The notes under the pieces are model-generated. The model searched no databases. It worked only from the letters and a program-made list of their open reading frames with translations, and was not told the DNA's origin. This document shows positions 11,609-22,014 of a stretch of 64,000 bases of DNA, in pieces (position 1 is the stretch's first letter; every line of letters starts with the position of its first letter). Both the position numbers and the translations under genes were made by a program. The DNA lies in contig CATNEN010000038.1 of assembly GCA_950097015.1 (NCBI GenBank), positions 22,878,001-22,942,000 of the forward strand, read 5' to 3'. The DNA is from Macrostomum hystrix. Taxonomy: Eukaryota; Platyhelminthes; Macrostomidae.

Positions 11609-13969
11609 TGAAATAGTGCGGGTCTTTTGCTAGCCGATGACCGCCCTCATGAAAGATAGGAGTGTGGAAAACGACGATAGAGTCGGAGGTCGATCGCTGC
11701 TGCCGCGAGTTGTCGCAGAGAGGGATGACGAAGGGAGGGATGAAGGGAGAGATGAAGGGAGAGATGAGGCGGTACAAAGGATGCAAGTGAGTGGCCCTAT
11801 TGGCCTCAGGCTGGCCAGTCCCACCCAACCCATAGGCCACAGGCATGACTGCCGTGCCCACCCCAAGCAGTGCTCGAAACCGGCTAAAAGTCTAAATAGA
11901 TGTCGGACTACCCGCAAGCGAATAGGACAGGGCTAGATAGCCTACTGTCATCAGTAGCATGTTCGTAACTGACTCCTAACTTTGGTAGCAGTGGTCGACT
12001 CGGCCTAGGCTCTTGTCTTAGAAATGCGGAAAGGCTATCGGCAAAGCGGATAATGATCGAAGGTAGCGCCACCACCCAATGCGCCTACGTTGCCACCGCA
12101 GACATTTGGGAACTTGGGTCCCCGGAGCTCGCGGCTCCCAGTTTGTCACACAGATCTTAGACAAGCCGAAAAATAGAGCATTCTGTAACTTCCGTTTTAG
12201 ACTAGGGTGAGAACCCCAGAATGGATCGAGTCACGCCTCACAAGGGGATTCCTGAAACTGCGCTACAGTGGTCTAGAAAGGTGGTACTCCGAACCCGAAT
12301 GAGAAATCCATAGCCAGAATCCTACTCATGAGACATTAGACACATTCCTTACATTAGATTGCAGCCTACACATTAAATAACTAGCAAATCCGAATCTGTG
12401 TGAGATGAGGAAATCAGAGGCAGGAGAGATTAAGCTGAACACTGGCTGAGTGATTATGCAAGCAGGAAATTATTAGATCACACCCCTCGCTCCCATGGCG
12501 GCGGCAGCGAGAGGCGGGGAACAGAAGGGAAACATTAATTGACAAGGGAGGTTGACACGCACTCCTTGATCTGCCAGAAAGAGAGGAAAAACCCGCCAAG
12601 GAATTCCCCCACCCCTAGCAGAGAAACACATGCTACGCTCCGCATATTACTCGCAAATCCCTAGCTCCTTATTACTTTCATGCGCGCTCACAGTTATCCT
12701 CCTGCCGCAGCTTTCAGCTAGGCATCACCAGAGCCCATCCCCCTAATAAGTTAGCCACTCATGATCGAGGGCTGTCTAACGATAAAATAAGAGAAAGTGA
12801 AATGCATAGTAAAAAGGATTTAAGTTGTTATTAAAATGCCCAATAAATTAGATAAGCTGTGATTTAATAGTTTTATTAGGCTAAATCAAATCCCTGCCCT
12901 TTCCCTTATTACCCACTAGCTAAATAGTAAATCCCTTAGGGATAGCAATAAAAGCCCGCTGCGCGGGTTACTTATCTGACTACGCTGGTTGACAGGCTGC
13001 AGGCCGTCGATCTCGCGGGGGAATGCAAATGAACGGGAGAAAAGGTGAGGAATTGCTAAGTACAGTTGGCAGGGGGCCAGACTGCAGGGAGCTCAAGGCT
13101 CAATTTGGAGGGCACCTAAAGAGGTGGCTTGCGCTTAAGGGCACTAGCAGGTAGTTGCCTGCTGCTATGATCTGGAGCCTTAGGCTCAGGGACTAGGTGC
13201 TAGCCTAGAAGGGGGAGAGTCCACGGACCGAGTTCCGGGACCGGACAGGGGAAAAGGTTGTAAGGGCGGAAAGGTAGGTCGCCGGGAAAGGCTCCCGACA
13301 AAAGGAAAAGGTGTCCTGGGAAGGTAGGTTCTCCTAGGGGCAGCGCAGCGCGCTCTCTTAAATAGTCCTGCAGCTCCGCCAACCTCGCATTCATCAAAAT
13401 AACCCACATGCTCGCCGGCCTGTCAGCGAGGAATCGGGTCGGCATAATGCCACCCCAATTGCCCACTGAAGCGGCGGCGAGAATCGCCAGATGCCCCACT
13501 AGGAGCGTCTGCCGGCAGTCGGCCAATGATTGTGATCCCGCCGGGATATGGGAAGCGCAGGCGCCGACCTGCCTATAGTGTCGTTACAAGTATCTAAAGG
13601 GGGAAAGGTCATAATCGAGCTTCGGCTCGGGTTACAGTAAAGAAGAGGGACATGAAGAATTAAAGCTCACTCTAAACGCATGAGTGATCCCGACAATCTG
13701 ATCGCGGCTTGGAGGAGAATTATAACCTAAACTAGTCCATACAGTATTGCTATTTCCGCGATCAGTCACTCCTACAGGGGACTAGACAGATCCGAGACAA
13801 AGGGAATCGGCGGCTACTTAATTCACCTCCGCCCCAAGTCTGGCCCTAAGATTAATGATGGTGTTCTGCGGCCAGCTGCTATGTGGGTCGCGATTATTAA
13901 CTTGCTAAAAGAATGGAAAAATTTGGCTGGCTCACAACCCCACTCGATTCCGAAGTACACTCCACATCA
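11609..13969 (-). repeat. LTR (3' LTR of the element)
   Basis: Direct repeat of 18241-20601. Reading both copies side by side I found no difference and no indel. Contains a small hairpin (AGCCCGC TGC GCGGGTT, near 12953-12969) and, on the element strand, AATAAA near 12872. The purine-rich GAAAGTGAGCGAAGGCGG just inside it (minus strand, about 13972-13989) could be the polypurine tract. Confidence 0.95.
13200..13583 (-). CDS. Open frame inside the LTR, unknown
   Basis: A frame open on the element strand from about 13583 to the stop at 13200, without a good ATG near its upstream end. It is present identically in the other LTR at 19832-20215. It reads ordinary-looking sequence (for example MPTRFLADRPASMWVILMNA) rather than low complexity, but I recognise no domain. 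It may be chance in a GC-rich segment. Listed because LTRs of this size sometimes carry leftover coding sequence. Confidence 0.2.
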   Translation of the reverse strand, partial: RHYRQVGACASHIPAGSQSLADCRQTLLVGHLAILAAASVGNWGGIMPTRFLADRPASMWVILMNARLAELQDYLRERAALPLGEPTFPGHLFLLSGAFPGDLPFRPYNLFPCPVPELGPWTLPLLG

Positions 13970-14159
13970 CACCGCCTTCGCTCACTTTCACGTAAGGCAC
14001 TTACGTGCTTACTGTCAGTAGTGGGGTGTCCCGCGAATCGAGGGGGCAAAAACTTACATTACCCTACTGTATACCGTAAAGAACCTTAAGAAGAAATCCG
14101 CTAGAGAAGAAATCCTAGGTCCTCGTACGTAACAATACTGCTATAAATAGATTGTGTGC

Positions 14160-14774
14160 GAGAGTGTAAAAGGTCGGCGCCCCTAGCAACTAAGGGATAG
14201 AGTCCTGAGGGGAGGTGGGTGCGCATTCCGGCTGAGTTAGAGTTGTTCTCGCTGTCCCGGGGTGCCGTGTCCCGATTCGCCTTCTCCTCCAGGTGGCTGC
14301 AGCTGTCCCCGTCTTTCCCTGCCCGGCTTGGTCGCGGTTGCGCAATCCTGGGAGGCTCCGGCCGTTTTCCTCCTTAAGTCCGAGGGTCCGGCCGTGCTCT
14401 CACCAGGTGGCTCCAGATTGGCTGACCCGCTCTGCGTCCTCACCGATCCTGTTGCCGGGCGTTGGTAGCCTCTGATTCACCGCGCGCTCCAGGTGGTTCC
14501 GGCTGGCCGTGCCCGGGAATGTTCGCCGGGCCGGTTGCCTAGCCGTTGTGCGCGGCCCAATCGGCGCTGCAGCTGGTCGCAGCTGGGGAAACCGCTGCTC
14601 AGGCCGCTTGTGATGCTGTTGCCGGCCGAGGTGTCTCCTCACCGAAAAGGTCAGGGCCCCAACAACTAAACCGTTACTATGGGCCCCCTAAACTGGTTCT
14701 GCCCGGAATCCCCACTTTGCTCCCATTGGCTGGCGGTTAGACCGCCACGTCTCCCTAAATTAGCCCTATAAAAG
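14160..14774 (+). promoter_or_regulatory. GC-rich promoter-like block, antisense to the element
   Basis: A GC-rich, CpG-rich block unlike the flanking AT-rich DNA. It holds six E-box type sites: CAGGTG at 14290, 14404 and 14490, and CAGCTG at 14300, 14570 and 14580. A CCAAT is at 14557 and its reverse ATTGG near 14726, and a TATAAAAG is at 14767-14774. The order CCAAT, TATA and then a leader with an ATG 150 bp later is that of a polymerase II promoter on the plus strand, opposite to the retroelement. Function is inferred from motifs only. Confidence 0.5.
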
Positions 14775-14923
14775 CAAACTCTTGACGCCCCATTAACCTC
14801 AAGCCTGTTATCTCTTGAAAATTTCACCGCAATCCAGTCTCTTCTTTCGAAGTGCATTATCATAAGCTACCGAAGTGCCTAAACATAAGCTACCGCTATC
14901 ATACTCGTTCGTCCGAAACCACA

Positions 14924-15251
14924 ATGGCCCAGCAGCAACCTGGAGACGAAAGGTGAGTTATTACTTCTACTCGGCCCCCCAAGGCCGGTTATTAAGGATT
15001 ATTGCGAGGGTTATGTCATAATAGTTAGGATAAATCGAATTCCCTTTTTTCCCACGGCACTCTGAAATGTCCCACTGATTTGGAATTGACCCCGACCCGA
15101 ACTGTGACAAACCCTCCCCCAAATATAGATAGATTACATTGTGAGTTATTTGAAATGCAATTACCCGCTCTATTCCTTCGTCATCTGACCTAACTACCCC
15201 CTTCATTCTTTCAGTGACTATCCGCTCGGTTTTGCTAACTTTCCTAGATGA
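14924..15251 (+). CDS. Candidate spliced mini-ORF antisense in the element
   Basis: Downstream of the TATA box at 14767 an ATG at 14924 opens a short reading frame (MAQQQPGDE). The frame runs into a strong donor, AAAG|GTGAGT, at 14952. An acceptor after a pyrimidine tract (CATTCTTTCAG) ends at 15214; joining there gives a 21-residue peptide ending with the stop at 15249. A second acceptor (CTACCCCTCCAG, about 15374) would also keep a frame open for some 50 codons. I cannot choose between them, and a non-coding transcript is as likely. The start and donor are seen in the sequence; the transcript is inference. Confidence 0.3.
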
Positions 15252-15589
15252 ACATTACTGCTCAAGTTTTACAACCGCCTAGTAACCAAAAAAACTAACT
15301 GATAGACTGTCAATGAGTTTTGAAACGTCTGGAACCTTAATTCATGCGATTTATTACTATTCTACCCCTCCAGGTACCTAGATTTGAATGCCCAGCTGCT
15401 AACTTCTGGCTCCCAAATAAGGTTTTTTTTTCTGACCCTCCTAATCCTAACAAAGGAAAAGTTATCATTTTTAAAATCTGTCGTTCATTGAAACAGCCAG
15501 ATTGTTTTCCCTCCCAGAGTTTGAATACCTGATCCTACCGGCCTCTTGATTTACGACCGCCCACTCTTTAAACAAACATTAAGAAGAAA

Positions 15590-16215
15590 ATTCCCGAAAC
15601 ATACCACCCCGCTCACTTTAGCGGGTTGGTATACCCCCTAAATAGAAGCCGGTATAGCTAAACTCCCGAAACCAAGCATAGAGAACATGTAAGATAAGCA
15701 AGTTTGCGAAAAGTAGGTGCGAACCCTAGTTTGCGGCAGTTATTACGAAAATATTTCATGCGAAAATTCGAACTAGGGGAGTTTCACCCCACTAAGTATG
15801 TTTTTGGATTTTGATTAGTTTATATGAGTTTTTAAGAGGGTTTGGCGCCGAGATGGCCTTTTTGATTTGAAACCGCCTTCCCTCCCTTAAAGAAACATAG
15901 AATTTCCCATGGCATACCACCCCGCTCACTTTAGCGGGTTGGTGCCCCTCCTAAGTTAGAAGTTGTCCTAAATTGAACTCCCACAGACCCACCAATATGA
16001 ACAAGATAAGGCAGAGGTGCCATGCATGATGTGGTGCGAATAAAAGTAAAATGCTCTTTGAGAAAAGAATGTGCATGCCCTAGATTGCTACATTTAGATA
16101 GGCATCTCATGCGAAAAAGTACTAGGGGAATTTCACCCCACTAGGTATGTTTTTGGGTTTCTGGCTAAATTATAAGAATTTTTATGAGATTTTTGTGCCA
16201 AGGCGGCTTTGATGA
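15590..16215. repeat. Diverged ~313-350-bp tandem duplication with hairpins
   Basis: Two copies (about 15590-15860 and 15905-16215). Each starts with a hairpin (ACCACCCCGCT, loop CACTTT, AGCGGGTTGGT; 15601 and 15914) and each ends with a shared CTAGGGGA..TTTCACCCC followed by TATGTTTTTGG/GGG (15773 and 16122). The middle parts differ more. They lie 3' of gag on the element strand. Confidence 0.75.
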
Positions 16216-16365
16216 AAAAGGAAGGCATGCACAATAGGAGAAAAGGAGCAAAAAAAGTGTAACAGAATGGGGGATCGCTTCCCCAACGAGGTCTCCAGTG
16301 GGGCTCGGTCGCCTAGCACGGCCGGGTGAGTGCTTCGGGGCACCCGCAGTGGGAGCTACCTTTCC

Positions 16366-16917
16366 CTAGCCTGGGTCGTGGCCGTTGGTATTTACCTGCG
16401 CAGCAGCGGACCTCAGGCGGTCGGCGAATGAGGCATATGATTCGCCTCGGTCCTGCCTCAGGTTGCGCCCGCTGAGGAGCCGGGCATAGGGGGTGCAGGC
16501 GCCGCTGAGGGCCTCGGTCAGGTCCTGCACGAACCGGAAATAGGTCACGCGGCGCGGCAGGGTCATCGCTTGGGTTAGGGGTTCACCGCCTAGGTGGGCC
16601 AGGAGGGTGAGGATTTTCTCCTCTTCTGTTTCCAAGCCCTCAGCCTCAACCTTCAGGTTAAACCGGCGCAGCCAGCGGGGAAAAGAGTCTGCTGCCGATT
16701 CGAATGGTTCCAGGGCAACTTTCACCCTGTGAGTTCTTGCTCGACGCGGCTCTAGACGCTCCATCAGGGAGGCTAGGCGCTCGATGGGGTCCCCTTGATT
16801 GGCGGCTGCAGCTGCTGCTGCCGCTGGGGGATCGGCGCGCGCTGCGGCAGCAGCGCGGCCTCTAGGTGGGCGGGGGGCGCCGATGGCCTCGACGACCTCA
16901 TCCTCCTGGTCGGACAT
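16366..16917 (-). CDS. gag: Retrotransposon gag, short form
   Basis: A 183-codon frame. The N-terminus is acidic and then Ala/Arg/Pro-rich (residues 1-45). A predicted helical domain follows of the retrotransposon gag type: F..W.RRF (about 78-85), ETEEEKILTLLAHLGGE (about 95-112), and RGESYASFADRLRSAA near the end. This protein would form the capsid of the particle. The frame stops shortly after the domain at ...NGHDPG. The DNA reads GCGCAG|GTAAATA just before the stop, a good splice donor, so a spliced longer product is possible. In another frame just beyond it, a Cys-rich piece (CGCPEALTRPC) resembles a degenerate zinc knuckle. No protease, reverse transcriptase or integrase follows. Confidence 0.82.
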   Translation of the reverse strand: MSDQEDEVVEAIGAPRPPRGRAAAAARADPPAAAAAAAANQGDPIERLASLMERLEPRRARTHRVKVALEPFESAADSFPRWLRRFNLKVEAEGLETEEEKILTLLAHLGGEPLTQAMTLPRRVTYFRFVQDLTEALSGACTPYARLLSGRNLRQDRGESYASFADRLRSAAAQVNTNGHDPG

Positions 16918-17139
16918 TTTCGGCCAAAAGAGAAATGAGGGTTTTGTGAATTGAAAAGGGGTGTTTGCCGCTAATGCAACAATGGGGAAGGAGAGAAAGG
17001 GGAATACAGATCACGACCGGGGGTCGTGCGAGAGGGAAAGAGAATGGCCTGAGTTGTCAAATCCAGCCCTAATTAATGACGCGGGCAAATTCCTTATTCC
17101 TAGCAAACAATCCTGCAGCAAAAATGAGATCAAAGATCA

Positions 17140-18220
17140 ATGAGAGAGAAAAAGGGCCCAGGGCCCTGGCTAGCTTTGCTTCCAGCCTTGGCTACTGACA
17201 ACTGTTTGCGCGCACTTAAGTTTGGGACATAGAAGTCTAGGTTTTAACTTAGCACTCGTTCTGCAACCCTATAGCGGACTGTTACACTATAGGTACGGCG
17301 GGGCCAGTACTACTGCAAGCTTGCGCCTGCAGCAGCCTATCTCCCTACCTTGGAAAGTACGCGACTCAAAAAGTCATTCAAAGAAGGCTAATCCCCGATT
17401 CGCTCAGAGGGCCCTTCCCGGTTGGGATGGCCGGGGGCTTCGCCTCCGCGATTTACGAGGCTGGGGATCCCAGGAATTATACATCTGAGACCTCGCTCGG
17501 TTAGGGGTCCGTGGCTTAGAGCCCGGTTTCTCCGTTTAGACCATCCCTCAGAGAGTTTCTTAGAAAGACGCGCCGACCGAATTCTAGCCCATACTTAAAG
17601 TAGGCAGCTTCGAGAGGCGGGCACGGGGGTCGCTAGACCTCCCAGAAGGTCCCACCTCCCTAACTGTTCCCCACCAAAGTCAGACTTGATCAAAGCTATG
17701 TGACACTTTCAGAATCAGGTGCACGTAAGCAGGCCTACAAGCTGCCCAAGAGAACCAACCCCCGGTGCTCAGCGAGTCATCGGTTCCCGGCTGCATTGCC
17801 GGGGGCTCACTTCGCTCGGTTAGGAGGCCTGACCGGCATGGCCCGGTCCTTCGTTAAGATTGGCCCCTCCCAGAACAGTCACGCGGGAAACCCCACAGAC
17901 AGTCCCTGACTCCTGCAGCAGCCACTAACCCGAAGACACTCTAGCATGAAATCCGCTCACACAGCCTACTCTTAGTAGAAAGTCACTAATCAGAAATTTT
18001 GGAAATCCTAACAAAATCCTTACATTAAAGTCCGAATCAAATTGAAACTGTTCAAGAAAATTAATTGACAGTTACTCGAACTGAAGTCCAGTCTCTAGAG
18101 ATAAGATTTAGGCATACGGAAGATGAAATCTAGAAGAAGCCCTTACGGCTAACTACCACAGAAATCTGCGGCGCTAAACTAACAATTGAAAAAATTCAGG
18201 TTCGTTTCGCGCCCTTTCTA
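17140..18220. other. Untranslated leader of the element
   Basis: The 1.3 kb between primer site and gag start (element strand). Short open frames here have no recognisable domain. On the plus strand two CTTCGCTCGGTTAGG-like copies occur near 17500 and 17811, each beside a GCCCGG segment. Confidence 0.5.
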
Positions 18221-18239
18221 AATCCCACCGCTGCCACCA
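18221..18239 (-). other. Primer binding site, tRNA-Leu type
   Basis: The plus strand reads AATCCCACCGCTGCCACCA, one base before the LTR at 18241. This is the 3' end of a eukaryotic tRNA-Leu plus CCA, so the element RNA (minus strand) would pair with it. Its position fixes the orientation of the element. Confidence 0.85.
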
Positions 18240-18240
18240 T

Positions 18241-20601
18241 TGAAATAGTGCGGGTCTTTTGCTAGCCGATGACCGCCCTCATGAAAGATAGGAGTGTGGA
18301 AAACGACGATAGAGTCGGAGGTCGATCGCTGCTGCCGCGAGTTGTCGCAGAGAGGGATGACGAAGGGAGGGATGAAGGGAGAGATGAAGGGAGAGATGAG
18401 GCGGTACAAAGGATGCAAGTGAGTGGCCCTATTGGCCTCAGGCTGGCCAGTCCCACCCAACCCATAGGCCACAGGCATGACTGCCGTGCCCACCCCAAGC
18501 AGTGCTCGAAACCGGCTAAAAGTCTAAATAGATGTCGGACTACCCGCAAGCGAATAGGACAGGGCTAGATAGCCTACTGTCATCAGTAGCATGTTCGTAA
18601 CTGACTCCTAACTTTGGTAGCAGTGGTCGACTCGGCCTAGGCTCTTGTCTTAGAAATGCGGAAAGGCTATCGGCAAAGCGGATAATGATCGAAGGTAGCG
18701 CCACCACCCAATGCGCCTACGTTGCCACCGCAGACATTTGGGAACTTGGGTCCCCGGAGCTCGCGGCTCCCAGTTTGTCACACAGATCTTAGACAAGCCG
18801 AAAAATAGAGCATTCTGTAACTTCCGTTTTAGACTAGGGTGAGAACCCCAGAATGGATCGAGTCACGCCTCACAAGGGGATTCCTGAAACTGCGCTACAG
18901 TGGTCTAGAAAGGTGGTACTCCGAACCCGAATGAGAAATCCATAGCCAGAATCCTACTCATGAGACATTAGACACATTCCTTACATTAGATTGCAGCCTA
19001 CACATTAAATAACTAGCAAATCCGAATCTGTGTGAGATGAGGAAATCAGAGGCAGGAGAGATTAAGCTGAACACTGGCTGAGTGATTATGCAAGCAGGAA
19101 ATTATTAGATCACACCCCTCGCTCCCATGGCGGCGGCAGCGAGAGGCGGGGAACAGAAGGGAAACATTAATTGACAAGGGAGGTTGACACGCACTCCTTG
19201 ATCTGCCAGAAAGAGAGGAAAAACCCGCCAAGGAATTCCCCCACCCCTAGCAGAGAAACACATGCTACGCTCCGCATATTACTCGCAAATCCCTAGCTCC
19301 TTATTACTTTCATGCGCGCTCACAGTTATCCTCCTGCCGCAGCTTTCAGCTAGGCATCACCAGAGCCCATCCCCCTAATAAGTTAGCCACTCATGATCGA
19401 GGGCTGTCTAACGATAAAATAAGAGAAAGTGAAATGCATAGTAAAAAGGATTTAAGTTGTTATTAAAATGCCCAATAAATTAGATAAGCTGTGATTTAAT
19501 AGTTTTATTAGGCTAAATCAAATCCCTGCCCTTTCCCTTATTACCCACTAGCTAAATAGTAAATCCCTTAGGGATAGCAATAAAAGCCCGCTGCGCGGGT
19601 TACTTATCTGACTACGCTGGTTGACAGGCTGCAGGCCGTCGATCTCGCGGGGGAATGCAAATGAACGGGAGAAAAGGTGAGGAATTGCTAAGTACAGTTG
19701 GCAGGGGGCCAGACTGCAGGGAGCTCAAGGCTCAATTTGGAGGGCACCTAAAGAGGTGGCTTGCGCTTAAGGGCACTAGCAGGTAGTTGCCTGCTGCTAT
19801 GATCTGGAGCCTTAGGCTCAGGGACTAGGTGCTAGCCTAGAAGGGGGAGAGTCCACGGACCGAGTTCCGGGACCGGACAGGGGAAAAGGTTGTAAGGGCG
19901 GAAAGGTAGGTCGCCGGGAAAGGCTCCCGACAAAAGGAAAAGGTGTCCTGGGAAGGTAGGTTCTCCTAGGGGCAGCGCAGCGCGCTCTCTTAAATAGTCC
20001 TGCAGCTCCGCCAACCTCGCATTCATCAAAATAACCCACATGCTCGCCGGCCTGTCAGCGAGGAATCGGGTCGGCATAATGCCACCCCAATTGCCCACTG
20101 AAGCGGCGGCGAGAATCGCCAGATGCCCCACTAGGAGCGTCTGCCGGCAGTCGGCCAATGATTGTGATCCCGCCGGGATATGGGAAGCGCAGGCGCCGAC
20201 CTGCCTATAGTGTCGTTACAAGTATCTAAAGGGGGAAAGGTCATAATCGAGCTTCGGCTCGGGTTACAGTAAAGAAGAGGGACATGAAGAATTAAAGCTC
20301 ACTCTAAACGCATGAGTGATCCCGACAATCTGATCGCGGCTTGGAGGAGAATTATAACCTAAACTAGTCCATACAGTATTGCTATTTCCGCGATCAGTCA
20401 CTCCTACAGGGGACTAGACAGATCCGAGACAAAGGGAATCGGCGGCTACTTAATTCACCTCCGCCCCAAGTCTGGCCCTAAGATTAATGATGGTGTTCTG
20501 CGGCCAGCTGCTATGTGGGTCGCGATTATTAACTTGCTAAAAGAATGGAAAAATTTGGCTGGCTCACAACCCCACTCGATTCCGAAGTACACTCCACATC
20601 A
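18241..20601 (-). repeat. LTR (5' LTR of the element)
   Basis: Second copy of the 2,361-bp LTR, read as identical to 11609-13969. On the element strand it starts TGATGTGG and ends CTATTTCA. It is followed on the plus side by CCAG and the resumed 30-bp array. Confidence 0.95.
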
Positions 20602-20717
20602 CCAGTCTCATTCTGAGTGTGCCTGTTAATCCCAGTCTCATTCTGAGTGTGCCTGTTAATCCCAGTCTCATTCTGAGTGTGCCTGTTAATCCCAGTCTGA
20701 TTCTGAGTGTGCCTGTA
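20602..20717. repeat. 30-bp minisatellite, right part
   Basis: Four more units of the same 30-bp repeat as 10561-11608, starting in the middle of a unit with CCAG. This is the far side of the LTR element insertion. Confidence 0.95.
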
Positions 20718-21365
20718 TCCCCATAACCCTTATTAATTAATTTTGTCACATTTTTACATGGGTTCTGAGGCGCAATCCCTACTGTTCTCATCGTATCCCA
20801 ATATTGTGATTATTTTTCCTATTTCCCCTACCTTTGCATAAGAGATTATCTAGTCAGTAGATTCTACCCTCGAATCAAATTTTCCCTTTCTGCCCAGTCC
20901 ACTCAGAATAATCGTGTGTTCGTCGTTTTCCTTTCCTATCTCTGCGGCCTCTTCGCTTCGTTTAGTAAAAATAATAAATATAATACTAACAATAACATCA
21001 GTAATAATAATTATTGATATGCAGTCGGCATCCATTTCAGCCCTCTTAGCTAAGCAATGCGAATTGCTTTGCATATTTTTCCAATTATCCGATCGGACTC
21101 AAGAAGCCAATCCGAGTGCTTCGTATCCCATCGACAGATGGCATAATGCCTTACAGCTCAGTCACGGAATAGGTCCTGGCATTCACTAGCCTAGGATACC
21201 CGGTACTCGAAGATACTTTGCTTGCCAAGCTTGCCATTCTCCTAGGACGGGAAAAAGATTTTCGTCACAAATACTTCTCATACGACTTGTCATAAATTAG
21301 TGCTAGTAAAAACTGCGCAAAGTGATGAACGAAAATTTGTTCACCGAAGTTAGTTAGGATTTTAA
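20718..21365. other. Spacer, no gene seen
   Basis: AT-rich spacer. An open frame at 20914-21189 is not supported by any domain. Confidence 0.5.
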
Positions 21366-21643
21366 CAGCAGGAATCACAGCTAGAAACATATTAGGAATC
21401 GTAGCTAGAAACATATTAGGAATCGTAGCTAGAATCATTCCAGGAATCGTAGCTAGAAACATATTAGGAATCGTAGCCAGAATCATTCCAGGAATCGTAG
21501 CTAGAATCATTCCAGGAATCGTAGCTAGAATCATTCCAGGAATCGTAGCTAAAATCATTCCAGGAATCGTAGCTAGAATCATTCCAGGAATCGTAGCTAG
21601 AATCATGTCAGGTATCGTAGCTAGAATCATGTCAGGAATCGTA
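21366..21643. repeat. 24-bp minisatellite, forward, ~11 copies
   Basis: Same unit family as 8095-8282 (core CGTAGCTAGAATCATTCCAG). Orientation is opposite to the larger array at 22015. Confidence 0.95.
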
Positions 21644-22014
21644 CCAGAAAAAATTCGTATCTGGAATCATTATCAGGATTCCGATCAGCTTCCGAACTGC
21701 AAATTATTGTTTGGCGAAAGAGAAAAAAATTAAAAATTCTCTTTCCCGACAAAGGCAAAGACGCAAAACATAGAAAGAACTGCGCTCGTACTTTATTCTA
21801 ACAGTTAGGGTACAAGACTTTTGTAAGTTGGGCTAAACCGCTCATTATATGCCAGCTAAGTACACGGCTCTTACGAGAATTTCAGTCATATTGAGTGCTG
21901 CCAACATTGACTAAAAATCTCTTTGTAAATATTTAATTAGTAGTTGAAGATTTTTTGCATTTTAGCAGATCTATGGACTGAAACCTGCTACGATTTTGCT
22001 ACGATTCGATTCCG
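21644..22014. other. Spacer between inverted arrays
   Basis: About 370 bp of AT-rich DNA separating two oppositely oriented arrays of the same 24-bp unit. No gene seen. Confidence 0.6.

Larger units (their letters stand above)
11609..20601 (-). mobile_element. Non-autonomous LTR retrotransposon with 2.36-kb LTRs
   Basis: Two direct copies of a 2,361-bp sequence (11609-13969 and 18241-20601), with a constant 6,632-bp offset and TG...CA ends, bound a 4.27-kb internal region. The primer site is at 18221-18239, so the element reads on the minus strand with its 5' LTR on the right. The bases before 11609 and after 20601 are both CCAG, a 4-bp target duplication inside the 30-bp array. The only retroviral-type gene is a short gag at 16917-16366; no pol is visible. 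Size and content resemble LARD-type non-autonomous elements. The gag type suggests a Ty3-like partner, which is inference. Confidence 0.93.

Noticed and set aside
9207-11861. Open frames of 200-435 codons on both strands
   Set aside because: By-products of 27/30-bp and 30-bp repeats that lack stop codons. One of them runs from the array into the LTR, which confirms chance.
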